A stretch of 64,000 nt of DNA from Rhinopithecimicrobium faecis (GCA_017942165.1 JAGKSB010000005.1:175808-239807), one strand, 5' to 3'; numbered from the stretch's first letter, positions 29,057 through 38,071 are shown. Numbers and translations: made by a program. The notes: generated by a model not told the origin, from the sequence alone.

Positions 29057-31159
29057 ATGGGATTAATGAGCTATTTGCGAAATCGTGCCGGTCTTATTGT
29101 GACCGTGATCGGTATAGCAATTATTGCATTTTTGTTAGGTGACGCCATTCGTACGGGCACACCATTTTGGGCAGCGCACCAAAATCAAGTTGGAAATATT
29201 AATGGGGAAGCTATTGCTTACCAAGATTTCAACCAACAAGTCGATCAAACAGCAGAAACGTTTAAACAACAAATGGGGGGCGGTAGCCTTACTCCACAAA
29301 TGAAAACTTATGCTGTACAACAAGTTTGGAACCAATATGTAACGCGTGAGCTTCTAAAGCAAGAAATCGAGAAGATTGGATTATCTGTAGGAAAGACAGA
29401 GCTGAACGATATGGTAACAGGAGCTAATCCAGCATACCAAATTCAACAAGCATTTGCCAACCCACAGACGGGTCAATTTGACCGTGCTCAATTAACAAAC
29501 TTTATTTCACAAGTTTCCACTGCAGGCAATGCACAAGCTGCAGCGCAATGGAATGCCTTATTAGAAGGTGTGAAAGAAGAGCGCTTAAGCACGAAGTATG
29601 CGAACTTATTATCAAACTCCGTATACGTAACCTCTTTAGAGGCTAACGATGACTACTTACAACGCAATAAGCTTGCAAACTTCAAATATGTATTATTAGA
29701 CTATGCGGGAATTAAAGATGCGGATGTAAAGTTGACAGATGCGGACTACAAAGCATACTATGACAAGAATAAAAACCTTTTCAGAAACACTGAAGAGTCG
29801 CGTGCTGTAGAATATGTGATCTTTGATGGTCGCCCTGCAGCAAAAGATTCACTATTTGCGAAAGAAAGCATCAATAAATTGAAGGAAAACTTAATAGCTT
29901 CGACGAATGATTCACTTTTTGCATCCATTAACTCGGACACAAAATATCCTTTCACCTATGTGAAAAAAGGTCAAGTTAGCCCAGCCTTAGACTCGGTCTT
30001 ATTCAATGCCCCTGTGGGAGCTACTGTAGGACCTTTCCTAGCGAATGGCGCTTATGAAATTGCAAAAATTACGGATGCACGCTTCAGCCCAGACTCTGTA
30101 AAAGCATCGCATATCCTATTAAATTCTCAGGAATTAGGGGAAGCAAAAACTTTAGCTAAAGCCGACTCCATTAAAGCGCTTATCCAAAAAGGAGAATCCT
30201 TTGCTGCCTTAGCATTACAATTTTCTATGGACCAAGGTTCTAAAGTTAATGGTGGTGAACTAGGTACATTCACCCGTGGACGTATGGTTCCAGAGTTTGA
30301 AAATGCAGTATTCAATGGCAAGACAGGTGACTTATTAGTTGTGAACTCCCAATATGGTGTACACATCATCAAAATTGAAAACCAAATAGGTAACGCTAAA
30401 GTTGTGAAAGCAGCGATTGTGAATAAAACCATTTCTTCTGGAAAAGAGACTTTAAATGCTGCTTATAGCAAAGCAAATGATTTCTTATCACAAGTAAATG
30501 CTGACAATTTTGCCGAAGTAGCGAAAAAATCAAACTTACAAATAGGTGTAGCGAAGAATGTTGTCGGTATGGACAATAGTTTAGAAAACAACGAAGTTCC
30601 TCGTGACGTTATTAAATGGATTTTTGAAGCCGATAAAAATGAGGTTACAGATCGTATCTTCGAATCTGAAAACACCTATATCGTTGCTAAAGTAACTGGT
30701 ATAAACCCGAAAGGTATCTTACCTTTAGAAGCCGTTAAAAATGATATTGAAGTAGCGGTACGTAATGAAGTGAAAGCGCGTCAATTACAAGAGAAAGCGA
30801 ATGCTGCTTTAGCTGGCGCTACATCCATCGATCAGATAGCACAGAAATTAGGTAAATCAGCAGTAGCTGTAGAAAATGTAGTCTTAGCGAACCCTGTAAT
30901 CCCAGGTGTTGCCCTAGAGAATGCCGTAGTAGGTACCTTATTCGGTTTACAACCTAATAAGCCTTCAAAAGCAATTCAAGGTAACCAAGGGGTATATGTT
31001 GTTCAAGTTAATGGCTTCGTGAACCCAGCAGGTACAACAGATATTAATGCACAGAAAAAACAACTCTTAGCAGGTAAAGCACAACGTGCTTGGGCTTCTA
31101 TTTTCCGTGCTCTACAAGATAAAGCGGAAATCGTTGACAACCGTGTGAAATTCTTTTAA
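29057..31159 (+). CDS. ppiD: Inner-membrane-anchored periplasmic peptidyl-prolyl isomerase (PpiD/SurA type)
   Basis: A 700-residue foldase for outer-membrane proteins. An N-terminal transmembrane anchor (LIVTVIGIAIIAFLLGDAI, about 12-30) precedes a SurA-like N-terminal domain (VGNINGEAIAYQDFNQQVDQ) and a parvulin domain around residues 340-450 (KASHILLNSQELGEAKTLA, GGELGTFTRGRMVPEFENAVF, SQYGVHIIKIE), with a helical C-terminal part. The three-part plan and length are those of PpiD. It lies downstream of the Lpt gene, which fits an envelope cluster, and ends at a strong terminator. Confidence 0.93.
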   Translation: MGLMSYLRNRAGLIVTVIGIAIIAFLLGDAIRTGTPFWAAHQNQVGNINGEAIAYQDFNQQVDQTAETFKQQMGGGSLTPQMKTYAVQQVWNQYVTRELLKQEIEKIGLSVGKTELNDMVTGANPAYQIQQAFANPQTGQFDRAQLTNFISQVSTAGNAQAAAQWNALLEGVKEERLSTKYANLLSNSVYVTSLEANDDYLQRNKLANFKYVLLDYAGIKDADVKLTDADYKAYYDKNKNLFRNTEESRAVEYVIFDGRPAAKDSLFAKESINKLKENLIASTNDSLFASINSDTKYPFTYVKKGQVSPALDSVLFNAPVGATVGPFLANGAYEIAKITDARFSPDSVKASHILLNSQELGEAKTLAKADSIKALIQKGESFAALALQFSMDQGSKVNGGELGTFTRGRMVPEFENAVFNGKTGDLLVVNSQYGVHIIKIENQIGNAKVVKAAIVNKTISSGKETLNAAYSKANDFLSQVNADNFAEVAKKSNLQIGVAKNVVGMDNSLENNEVPRDVIKWIFEADKNEVTDRIFESENTYIVAKVTGINPKGILPLEAVKNDIEVAVRNEVKARQLQEKANAALAGATSIDQIAQKLGKSAVAVENVVLANPVIPGVALENAVVGTLFGLQPNKPSKAIQGNQGVYVVQVNGFVNPAGTTDINAQKKQLLAGKAQRAWASIFRALQDKAEIVDNRVKFF

Positions 31160-31170
31160 GAATTATTAAG

Positions 31171-31178
31171 TAACTTTG
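31171..31178 (+). promoter_or_regulatory. -7 element of the DUF2480 gene, directly before a terminator hairpin
   Basis: TAACTTTG matches TAnnTTTG. It begins 12 nt after the ppiD stop and ends 1 nt before the terminator stem, so transcription from it would start inside the hairpin. Confidence 0.45.
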
Positions 31179-31179
31179 T

Positions 31180-31212
31180 AGCCGGACAATGTTTCATTGT
31201 CCGGCTTTTTTA
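31180..31212 (+). terminator. Terminator after ppiD
   Basis: A stem AGCCGGACAATG...CATTGTCCGGCT with a short loop is followed by six T residues. Confidence 0.88.
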
Positions 31213-31223
31213 TGCTTTAAGAT

Positions 31224-31745
31224 ATGGAAATTCAAGAAAATATTATCAACAAAGTCGCTTTGAGTGGACTTATGACTTATGATTTAGCGAGCCTTGCGCC
31301 ACATATGGAAGATTTTGTCGTCTATGATATTAAGGATAATCTATTTCATGAATTAATCTTACGCGAGAAAGATTTTCGCGAATTTATAAAAACCTTTAAT
31401 TGGGCATCTTTCGCAGGTAAGCAAGTGGCGATTACCTGTAGTACAGACGCCATTGTGCCCACTTGGGCCTATATGCTGTTAGCGAATAAATTGGAGCCCT
31501 ATGCCAATCGCGTAATTTTCGGCAGCTTAGAAGAGCTCTTAGCCTTACACTATCGCGAGCAGATTGCCGCCCTAGATATGCAGCAATTTGCCGATCAACG
31601 CGTCGTAATTAAAGGCTGTGGTGATATTAAAGTACCCGAAACAGCATTTGTGGAATTTACGGTACGCCTTTCCAAAGTCGTGAAATCAATTATGTATGGT
31701 GAGCCATGCTCCACAGTACCAGTCTTTAAACGCAAAGCAGGCTAA
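31224..31745 (+). CDS. DUF2480 family protein
   Basis: A 173-residue cytoplasmic protein of a Bacteroidota-restricted family, recognised from the N-terminal NKVALSGLMTYDLASL and the central WASFAGKQVAITCSTDAIVPTWAYMLLANKL stretch, followed by VVIKGCGDIKVPETAFVEFTVRLSKVVKSIMYGEPCSTVPVFKR. Three cysteines (in TCST, KGCG and EPCST) are placed like conserved functional positions in these proteins, but no activity is known. It is followed after 32 bp by a secreted DUF3108 gene. Confidence 0.85.
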   Translation: MEIQENIINKVALSGLMTYDLASLAPHMEDFVVYDIKDNLFHELILREKDFREFIKTFNWASFAGKQVAITCSTDAIVPTWAYMLLANKLEPYANRVIFGSLEELLALHYREQIAALDMQQFADQRVVIKGCGDIKVPETAFVEFTVRLSKVVKSIMYGEPCSTVPVFKRKAG

Positions 31746-31777
31746 ACAATACCAAATTTATTTTGTATTATTAGGGT

Positions 31778-32563
31778 ATGAAAAAAATCTTGACTGTAGG
31801 TCTATTTATACTATGCTTCAGTATATTTGCAAAAGCACAAGTTCTGTCTTTTCTAAAAGAACCAGCTTTTAAAGCTGGCGAAAAGCTGGATTATAGGTTA
31901 CGCTATGGAATTATTTCCGCAGCAACAGGGCAGCTATCAGTCAGCCAAACCCAACGAAATGGAAAGAATGCTTTTCAGCTCGCTGCAATGGGAAAGACTG
32001 CAGGCACGTTTTCAGTACTTTATACAGTCAAAAATCAATATGAATCCTTTATCAACGAAGACAATTTTCTCCCTTACTATTACACCGAAAATATTAAGGA
32101 AGGAAAATATACACGTAATGACAAGGTCACATTTGATCAAAAGACGAGAACCATCGTAGGTAATAAGGGAACCTTCAAAAGTACCGTAGCTCAGACCTTT
32201 GATTTACTGTCTGCCTACTACTTCTGCCGTAACCTCGACCTTTCCTCCGTAAAAGAAGGACAGTTGATACAAATGACGTACTTCTTAAACGACGAAATTG
32301 CTAGTTTAGGTATAACATATATAGGCATAGAGAAAATTAAAACAAGCCTAGGAACAATAGAATGTATTAAATTCTCCCCTGCAATAAAACCGGGAAGAAT
32401 ATTTAAAAAAAATAGTCAATTATTTCTCTGGGTTACCAATGATGGAAATAGAATTCCTGTAAAGGCCCAAGTAGATATATTAATCGGATCAGTAACGCTC
32501 GAGCTGACAAAAGCCTCAGGACTGAAATATACCCTAGGTCAACGCGCGAGTTACTCTAAATAA
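31778..32563 (+). CDS. DUF3108 domain-containing secreted protein
   Basis: A 261-residue protein with a signal peptide (MKKILTVGLFILCFSIFAKAQ) and the DUF3108 pattern: FKAGEKLDYRLRYGIISAATGQLSVS, a central FSVLYTVKNQYESFI, and IECIKFSPAIKPGRIFKKNSQLFLWVTNDGNRIPVKAQVDI near the end. It is predicted to be a periplasmic beta-rich protein of unknown role. The DUF3109 gene starts 8 bp after its stop, so the two are cotranscribed. Confidence 0.86.
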   Translation: MKKILTVGLFILCFSIFAKAQVLSFLKEPAFKAGEKLDYRLRYGIISAATGQLSVSQTQRNGKNAFQLAAMGKTAGTFSVLYTVKNQYESFINEDNFLPYYYTENIKEGKYTRNDKVTFDQKTRTIVGNKGTFKSTVAQTFDLLSAYYFCRNLDLSSVKEGQLIQMTYFLNDEIASLGITYIGIEKIKTSLGTIECIKFSPAIKPGRIFKKNSQLFLWVTNDGNRIPVKAQVDILIGSVTLELTKASGLKYTLGQRASYSK

Positions 32564-32571
32564 CATAGTAA

Positions 32572-33153
32572 ATGATAGAAGTAGGAAATGTATTAGTCCA
32601 CGAAGAATTAATTGAAAATGACTTCGTATGCAATCTTTCCAAATGCAAAGGTATTTGTTGTATTGAAGGAGACGCTGGAGCTCCACTTAAGGAAAATGAA
32701 CTTGCTGTATTGCGAGAAATATACCCCAAAGTAAAGCCCTATATGACCGAAAAGGGTATTCTTGCTGTGGAAGAACAGGGAACCCATGTCATTGATGGTG
32801 ACGGCGACTTAACGACGCCTTGTGTGGATGGAAATAAAGAATGTGCCTATGTAACCTGGGAAAATGGAATTACTAAGTGCGCCATTGAAAAAGCTTATGA
32901 GCTTGGGGAAATCGCCTGGAAGAAACCAATCTCTTGCCACCTATATCCGATACGTACTACTGCCTATCCAGAATTTGATGTGCTCAATTATGATCGTTGG
33001 CATATCTGCAAAGACGCTTGTAGCTTCGGAAAAGAGCTGCAAGTTCCCGTATATAAATTCTTAAAGGATCCGTTAATTCGTGAGTATGGTGCGCCATGGT
33101 ATGAGGAGTTAGAAGAAGCGGTAGCTTCATTAAAAGCTGACACGGCACATTAA
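32572..33153 (+). CDS. DUF3109 family cysteine-rich protein
   Basis: A 193-residue cytoplasmic protein with eleven cysteines, many in pairs: FVCNLSKCKGICCIEGDAGAP near residue 20, TTPCVDGNKECAY, KCAIEKAYELG, ISCHLYPIR and HICKDACSFG. The pattern resembles YkgJ-type putative zinc or iron-sulfur proteins. The function is unknown. It overlaps nothing and is 8 bp after the DUF3108 gene and 35 bp before the prenyl synthase gene, consistent with one operon. Confidence 0.86.
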   Translation: MIEVGNVLVHEELIENDFVCNLSKCKGICCIEGDAGAPLKENELAVLREIYPKVKPYMTEKGILAVEEQGTHVIDGDGDLTTPCVDGNKECAYVTWENGITKCAIEKAYELGEIAWKKPISCHLYPIRTTAYPEFDVLNYDRWHICKDACSFGKELQVPVYKFLKDPLIREYGAPWYEELEEAVASLKADTAH

Positions 33154-33188
33154 CAACCATTGTTTTATTTAGGTATTTACCTGTATAC

Positions 33189-34160
33189 ATGCTCAAACTA
33201 AACGAAATTCAAAAACCGATAGCCAAGGAATTGGCAACTTTCGAGGGTAAGTTTAAAGCTTCCATGAAAAGTGCAGCTCCTTTATTGGATCGTATTATTC
33301 ACTATATCGTGAAACGTAAGGGAAAACAAATGCGTCCGATGTTTGTATTTTTTTCTGCAGGTCTCTGTGGTGGAATTCAAGAGTCTACCTTTCGGGGGGC
33401 CGCACTTGTAGAATTATTACATACCGCCTCTTTAGTACATGATGATGTCGTAGATAACGCGAATGAGCGCCGAGGGTTCTTTTCAGTCAATGCCTTATGG
33501 AAAAATAAGGTTGCTGTGCTTGTTGGAGATTTCCTGCTTGCAAAGGGCCTGCTATTATCCGTCAAAAATAAGGAGTTTAGACTATTAGAGATTGTTTCCG
33601 AAGCCGTTGAACAGATGAGTGAAGGAGAACTACTACAAATCGAGAAAGCGCGAAAATTAGATATTCAAGAGGATATTTACTTTGAGGTAATTCGTCAGAA
33701 AACAGCCTCTTTAATAGCCTCCTGTTGTGCTGCAGGTGCAGCCTCCTCCGGAGCGGATGAGGCAACTATAAAAAAGCTTCATCAATTTGGGGAAAAGGTG
33801 GGTATAGCCTTTCAAATAAAAGATGATCTCTTCGATTTTGGCATAGATGATGTGGGAAAACCATTAGGAAACGATATCAAAGAAAAGAAGATGACGCTAC
33901 CTTTAATATATGCGCTTAATGAGGTTTCAAAATCCGAAAAAAGACATATTATCAACTTGGTAAAGAATCATTCCGAAGACCCTAAGAAAGTGACCGAAGT
34001 AATTGAATTTGTACGTCACAGTGGCGGATTAGATTACGCCAAAGAAAAGATGTTCGCCTATCAGCAGGAAGCTTTCGAGCTGTTAAAAGATTTCCCAGAT
34101 AGTGAATATAAGACCGGTTTAGAGCAACTAATAAAATATACAACGGAAAGAAAGAAATAA
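33189..34160 (+). CDS. ispB: Polyprenyl diphosphate synthase (trans-type)
   Basis: Elongates isoprenoid diphosphates for quinone side chains. The first aspartate-rich motif is DDVVDNANERRG (~85) and the second DDLFDFGIDD (~214); GKQMRPMFVFFSAG and QKTASLIASCCAAGA are also family features. At 323 residues it matches octaprenyl/heptaprenyl/solanesyl synthases; the product chain length, probably a C35 menaquinone chain in this group, is inference. The last codons and stop lie in a set of imperfect direct repeats that continues to the terC start. Confidence 0.92.
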   Translation: MLKLNEIQKPIAKELATFEGKFKASMKSAAPLLDRIIHYIVKRKGKQMRPMFVFFSAGLCGGIQESTFRGAALVELLHTASLVHDDVVDNANERRGFFSVNALWKNKVAVLVGDFLLAKGLLLSVKNKEFRLLEIVSEAVEQMSEGELLQIEKARKLDIQEDIYFEVIRQKTASLIASCCAAGAASSGADEATIKKLHQFGEKVGIAFQIKDDLFDFGIDDVGKPLGNDIKEKKMTLPLIYALNEVSKSEKRHIINLVKNHSEDPKKVTEVIEFVRHSGGLDYAKEKMFAYQQEAFELLKDFPDSEYKTGLEQLIKYTTERKK

Positions 34161-34205
34161 ACTTTACAACAAAAAGAAATAAAATATACAACAGAAAGAA
34201 ATAAA
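34131..34205 (+). repeat. Three imperfect direct repeats across the ispB stop codon
   Basis: The sequence around TACAACGGAAAGAAAGAAAT recurs as a shorter TTACAAC-AAAAAGAAATAAA copy and again as ATACAACAGAAAGAAATAAA. The first copy encodes the end of the polyprenyl synthase and its stop; the other two fill the 51-bp gap before terC. Confidence 0.7.
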
Positions 34206-34211
34206 TAATTT

Positions 34212-35270
34212 ATGAATCACGAAATCATGTTTTTTGGAGGTTTCCTCCTTTTTATCGCCCTGATGCTTGCCATCGATTTAGGTTTATTTTCTAAGGGTGA
34301 TAAACCTGTATCCTTAAAAACAGCCTCGATAATGAGTGCTATCTGGGTGTTATTAGCCCTAGGTTTCTATTGGATTATTCGTCATTTTGGTCATGAGCTA
34401 CATAACATTCATGATTTTGAACATCTTCAACAGGTCATAAAAACACATCTACATGATGTTAAAGTCATCCCTGGAAGCTTAGAGGCAAGCATTGATGCAT
34501 ATAATAAGAACTTAGCCCTGGAATTTATTACGGGTTACGTCGTGGAATATGCCCTTTCAGTTGATAATATCTTTGTTATGGTGTTGCTATTTACATCTTT
34601 TGGAATTCCTGAGCGCTACTACCATAAGGTGTTAGTTTGGGGTATTTTAGGAGCGGTAATTATGCGTTTTATCTTTATCTTCTTAGGTGCAGCGTTAATC
34701 ACTAAATTTGGATGGATTCTTTATGTTTTTGGAGCTTTCTTAGTGTTTACAGGAGTAAAAATGTTTTTACAACGTAATCAAGAAGAAGAAATTGACCCAC
34801 AAAATCACCCGATTGTGAAGTTTGCTTCCAAGTATTTTAAGGTAACACCAAAGTTAGATCAGGGAAATTTCTTTCATGTGGAGAATGGTGTAAAATACAT
34901 GACTCCCCTATTTTTAGTGTTATTGGTTATTGAATTTACAGATTTAGTGTTTGCCGTAGATTCCATTCCAGCAATCTTCTCGGTAACGAAAGATCCTTAT
35001 ATTGTATTCTTCTCTAATATCTTTGCCATCTTAGGTTTGCGGTCTATGTTTTTCCTATTGATTAACGTAATTCACAAATTCCAATACCTAAAAGTTGGAT
35101 TAGCATTTTTATTAATCTTTATTGGGGCGAAAATGTTATTGCATAGTTGGTTGGCAGCGGTTGGTTTTACCACCACACATTCCCTTATAGTAATTGTTAG
35201 TATCTTAGCAATAAGTATAATCGCATCACTTATATTTCCAAAAAAAGAAGATAAGTTAACAAGCGAATAA
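34212..35270 (+). CDS. TerC family membrane protein
   Basis: A 352-residue inner-membrane protein with about nine helices. It contains the TerC acidic helix pair: YVVEYALSVDNIFVMVLLF and LLVIEFTDLVFAVDSIPAIFSVT, with conserved Glu/Asp that in Alx/TerC relatives are implicated in manganese handling, and GLRSMFFLLINVIHKF. Between helices 2 and 3 a His-rich cytoplasmic-type segment (HFGHELHNIHDFEHLQQVIKTHLHD) may bind metal. Tellurite resistance is only a historical name; no other ter genes are nearby. Confidence 0.9.
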   Translation: MNHEIMFFGGFLLFIALMLAIDLGLFSKGDKPVSLKTASIMSAIWVLLALGFYWIIRHFGHELHNIHDFEHLQQVIKTHLHDVKVIPGSLEASIDAYNKNLALEFITGYVVEYALSVDNIFVMVLLFTSFGIPERYYHKVLVWGILGAVIMRFIFIFLGAALITKFGWILYVFGAFLVFTGVKMFLQRNQEEEIDPQNHPIVKFASKYFKVTPKLDQGNFFHVENGVKYMTPLFLVLLVIEFTDLVFAVDSIPAIFSVTKDPYIVFFSNIFAILGLRSMFFLLINVIHKFQYLKVGLAFLLIFIGAKMLLHSWLAAVGFTTTHSLIVIVSILAISIIASLIFPKKEDKLTSE

Positions 35271-35286
35271 TCTTCGCATCCATAAA

Positions 35287-35326
35287 AATATAAAAGGCCG
35301 TCCGAAAAGATGGCCTTTTATATTTT
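35287..35326 (+). terminator. Terminator after terC
   Basis: A stem TATAAAAGGCC...GGCCTTTTATA with a ~12-nt loop lies 20 nt after the terC stop and ends in a T-rich run. Confidence 0.75.
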
Positions 35327-35454
35327 CCAACATTTTTAGGAAGGTTATACACATTTTGTGGATACTGTGTTAATATTTTTACAATTTGCACGACAATTAT
35401 CCTAACATTCCTTAAAATCTTTATTAATTTAGCTTCTCTTAAAATAATAACAAC

Positions 35455-36639
35455 ATGAATTGGAGTAAATCCCTACTGATTGCCGCTAGCTTTTTAGCCG
35501 CGTCATTTCAAGTACAAGCGCAAGATAATTTAATCAATGCATTAAAATCAAACCAAAATGATAATTCCAAAGCTGGTTTTACCTTCACCGCAGTTATCAA
35601 TCTAGGGAATACATCCATTAAAAACCAAGGTTCTTCCGGAACTTGTTGGTCTTATTCAGGAAACTCATTCCTAGAGTCTGAAATGATTCGTATGGGTAAG
35701 AAGCCGGTAGAAATTTCGCAAATTTACACTGCACGTCAAGTGTACTTAGAAAAAGCAAAAAACTATGTACGCTTACATGGAGGTCTTTCCTTAGGAGAGG
35801 GTGGTCAATTACATGATGTATTAAATGTATTCCGTACCTACGGTGCCCTACCACGTGAAGCATATACAGGCTTAAACTATGGTTCTGAGAAAAATAACTT
35901 TGGAGAAATGACGTCGATGCTAGATAATATGTTAGCAGCAGTTATTAAATCTAAAAAACTAACTCAAAACTGGTCTAAATCTTATGAAGCAGTAATGGAC
36001 TCTTACTTTGGTGAAGTTCCTGCATCTTTCAAATACGAAGGTAAGAACTATACACCACGTACCTTTGCGGATCAAGTGATCGGAATAAATCCCGATGATT
36101 ATGTCGGTATCTCTTCATTTAAAGATCAGAAACCTTACAGCAAATTCGTTTTATTAATCCCTGACAACTGGTCATTTGATCAATTCTACAATGTTCAGAT
36201 GAATGACTTAACAAGCATCATTGATAACGCGCTAGCAAAAGGATATACCATAGCTTGGGCTACGGATGTGTCAGAAAAAAGTTTTAGCTGGAAAAATGGT
36301 GTCGCTTATGTCCCTACAAGAGCCGTGGAAGATATGACAGATGCAGAAAGATCAAATATGTTTGTAGGCCCAAAAGAAGAGGCTAAAGTTACAGAAGATC
36401 AACGTCAAGAAGCATTTGACAACTATTCAACAACAGATGATCACGGTATGCATATCGTAGGTTTAGTAAAAGACCAATCTGGAAAAGAATATTATATCGT
36501 AAAAAATTCTTGGGGAGAAACTAATGACTACAAAGGGTATATGTATGTAACAAAAGAATTCGTAAAATATAAAACGATCTCTATCCTATTACATAAAAAT
36601 GCTGTTCAAAAAGAAATCAAATCCAAATTAGGTATTTAA
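35455..36639 (+). CDS. Secreted C1-family cysteine peptidase (bleomycin hydrolase/PepC-like)
   Basis: A papain-fold peptidase of 394 residues with a signal peptide ending VQAQ (about residue 23). Catalytic residues are in place: Gln58 and Cys64 in KNQGSSGTCWSYS, His in DDHGMHIVGLV (~330), Asn in YIVKNSWGET (~346). The DYKGYMYVTKEFV ending matches the PepC/bleomycin-hydrolase branch, but this member is exported, unlike classic cytosolic PepC. It is single, with its own terminator. Substrate unknown. Confidence 0.9.
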   Translation: MNWSKSLLIAASFLAASFQVQAQDNLINALKSNQNDNSKAGFTFTAVINLGNTSIKNQGSSGTCWSYSGNSFLESEMIRMGKKPVEISQIYTARQVYLEKAKNYVRLHGGLSLGEGGQLHDVLNVFRTYGALPREAYTGLNYGSEKNNFGEMTSMLDNMLAAVIKSKKLTQNWSKSYEAVMDSYFGEVPASFKYEGKNYTPRTFADQVIGINPDDYVGISSFKDQKPYSKFVLLIPDNWSFDQFYNVQMNDLTSIIDNALAKGYTIAWATDVSEKSFSWKNGVAYVPTRAVEDMTDAERSNMFVGPKEEAKVTEDQRQEAFDNYSTTDDHGMHIVGLVKDQSGKEYYIVKNSWGETNDYKGYMYVTKEFVKYKTISILLHKNAVQKEIKSKLGI

Positions 36640-36662
36640 GCCTCAGGACGATTAATTCATAG

Positions 36663-36695
36663 ATAAAGGGAGACGCTAGCGTCTCCCTTTTTTTG
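36663..36695 (+). terminator. Terminator after the C1 peptidase gene
   Basis: A perfect 13-bp stem AAAGGGAGACGCT/AGCGTCTCCCTTT with no spacer is followed by a T run. Confidence 0.85.
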
Positions 36696-36720
36696 ATTTC
36701 TCGGCACCTTGCCTGAATAC

Positions 36721-36751
36721 TTGTAAATGCTTGTTAATTTAGCTAGTTTTG
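36721..36751 (+). promoter_or_regulatory. lpxH promoter with -7 element adjoining the start codon
   Basis: TTG at 36721-36723, a 20-bp spacer, then TAGTTTTG at 36744-36751: a near-consensus promoter. Only 4 nt separate it from the ATG at 36756, so the transcript should be leaderless. Confidence 0.7.
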
Positions 36752-36755
36752 AACC

Positions 36756-37508
36756 ATGTTAACCCCAGATAAGATATACTTTGCTTCCGACTTCCACCTT
36801 GGAGCCTATCCCAAAGATAATTCACGCCAACGTGAGCGTATAATCGTCGCTTGGTTAGATGAGATAAAAAAGGATGCAGAAGCAATCTACCTGGTAGGAG
36901 ATATCTTTGATTTCTGGTTTGAGTATGCCACAGTAGTGCCCAAAGGGTACATCCGCTTTCTAGGGAAGCTGGCTGAATTATCAGATTTAGGAATAAAGAT
37001 CACCCTATTTAAGGGCAACCACGACATGTGGATGTTTGATTATCTAAAAGAAGAGTGTGGTGTAGAGGTAATTTCTGATGAGTTAGCGGTCACCTTAGAT
37101 GGCAAATCTTTCTATATCCATCATGGCGATGGTTTAGGCCCCGGAGATCGAAAATACAAGCTGTTAAAAAAAGTCTTTCGCTCCCCTTTCTGTCAATGGC
37201 TATTTGCCAGGCTACACCCTAATTTGGGTATAGGTATCGCCCATAATTGGTCAAAACATTCCCGCTTAGCAAATACCGCTGAAGAAAAATGGTTGGGAGC
37301 AACACAAGAGTGGCTTATTATCCATGCACAAGAGCTGGAGCAACAGAAACACCATGATTACTATATCTTCGGACATAGGCATCTTCCCTATGAATATTCT
37401 ATCAATGCCGATGCTATGGTGGTCAACTTAGGCGAATGGATTAACTTCCATACCTACGCCGTGTGGGATAAAAAAACCTTACAGCTTTGTAAATATACCC
37501 TCTCATAA
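36756..37508 (+). CDS. lpxH: UDP-2,3-diacylglucosamine diphosphatase (LpxH type)
   Basis: Cleaves UDP-2,3-diacylglucosamine to lipid X in lipid A synthesis at the inner membrane surface. The calcineurin-like metallophosphatase ligands are visible in order: FASDFHLG, YLVGDIFDFWFE, FKGNHDMW, YIHHGDGLG and IFGHRHLP. The 250-residue length matches the LpxH-like form of Bacteroidota. The start is fixed by FASDFHLG beginning only nine residues in and by the promoter 4 nt upstream. The last base of its stop codon is the first base of the Crp/Fnr regulator start, so the two are translationally coupled. Confidence 0.92.
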   Translation: MLTPDKIYFASDFHLGAYPKDNSRQRERIIVAWLDEIKKDAEAIYLVGDIFDFWFEYATVVPKGYIRFLGKLAELSDLGIKITLFKGNHDMWMFDYLKEECGVEVISDELAVTLDGKSFYIHHGDGLGPGDRKYKLLKKVFRSPFCQWLFARLHPNLGIGIAHNWSKHSRLANTAEEKWLGATQEWLIIHAQELEQQKHHDYYIFGHRHLPYEYSINADAMVVNLGEWINFHTYAVWDKKTLQLCKYTLS

Positions 37509-38071
37509 TGGATTTAAAGGCTATTATTTTATCCATACACCCGCTTCAGGAAGATGACTACAACCAGTTTGCAGCGATAATACAGCCGCGCATAGTTGCG
37601 AAAAATACACGCCTAATAGAAGCCGGAAAAGTAGACCATCGCTTTTATTTTATTCAAGAAGGCATCACGCGGGTTTACTACGAAACTGCAGAACGCACCA
37701 TTAATTTAGTTTTTCCAGGTCCAGGAGAGACTATACTATCCCTAAACAGCTATAGCCTACAATCGGCAGGTTATGAGTATATCGAAACTTTAACGGAGTG
37801 CCTACTCTTTGAAGTCGATGCCATAGCCTTAAAAAAGCTGTACCAGACAAACTTAGATTTGGCTAACTGGGGACGTAAATTAGCAGAAATAGAATTTATA
37901 AAAGCCGAGAAGCGCTTGATGAACCACCTCTTTAAGAGTGCCCAAGAGCGGTATACGGAGTTACTGTTAAAATATCCAGCGCTGATACAGAACATCAAAT
38001 TAGGACATATCGCCTCTTACCTAGGCGTTTCTCAAGTTACACTGAGCCGTATTAGGGCCGTAAAAAGTTGA
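37508..38071 (+). CDS. Crp/Fnr-family transcriptional regulator
   Basis: A 187-residue protein with an N-terminal cyclic-nucleotide-binding-type beta-roll (RFYFIQEGITRVYYETAERTINLVFPGPGETI) and a C-terminal helix-turn-helix LGHIASYLGVSQVTLSRIRA. It lacks the cysteine cluster of Fnr and a clear cAMP-binding phosphate cassette, as is usual for this large Bacteroidota group. It overlaps lpxH by one base, and an SMR exporter gene follows after 63 bp. It might regulate that exporter, but this is inferred only from position. Confidence 0.87.
   Translation: MDLKAIILSIHPLQEDDYNQFAAIIQPRIVAKNTRLIEAGKVDHRFYFIQEGITRVYYETAERTINLVFPGPGETILSLNSYSLQSAGYEYIETLTECLLFEVDAIALKKLYQTNLDLANWGRKLAEIEFIKAEKRLMNHLFKSAQERYTELLLKYPALIQNIKLGHIASYLGVSQVTLSRIRAVKS

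Noticed and set aside
35345..35365. Two DnaA-box-like sites (TTATACACA and an inverted TGTGGATAC) before the C1 peptidase gene
   Set aside because: Only two sites, one imperfect, with no dnaA, dnaN or clustered boxes nearby; AT-rich intergenic DNA gives such matches by chance, so no origin is claimed.
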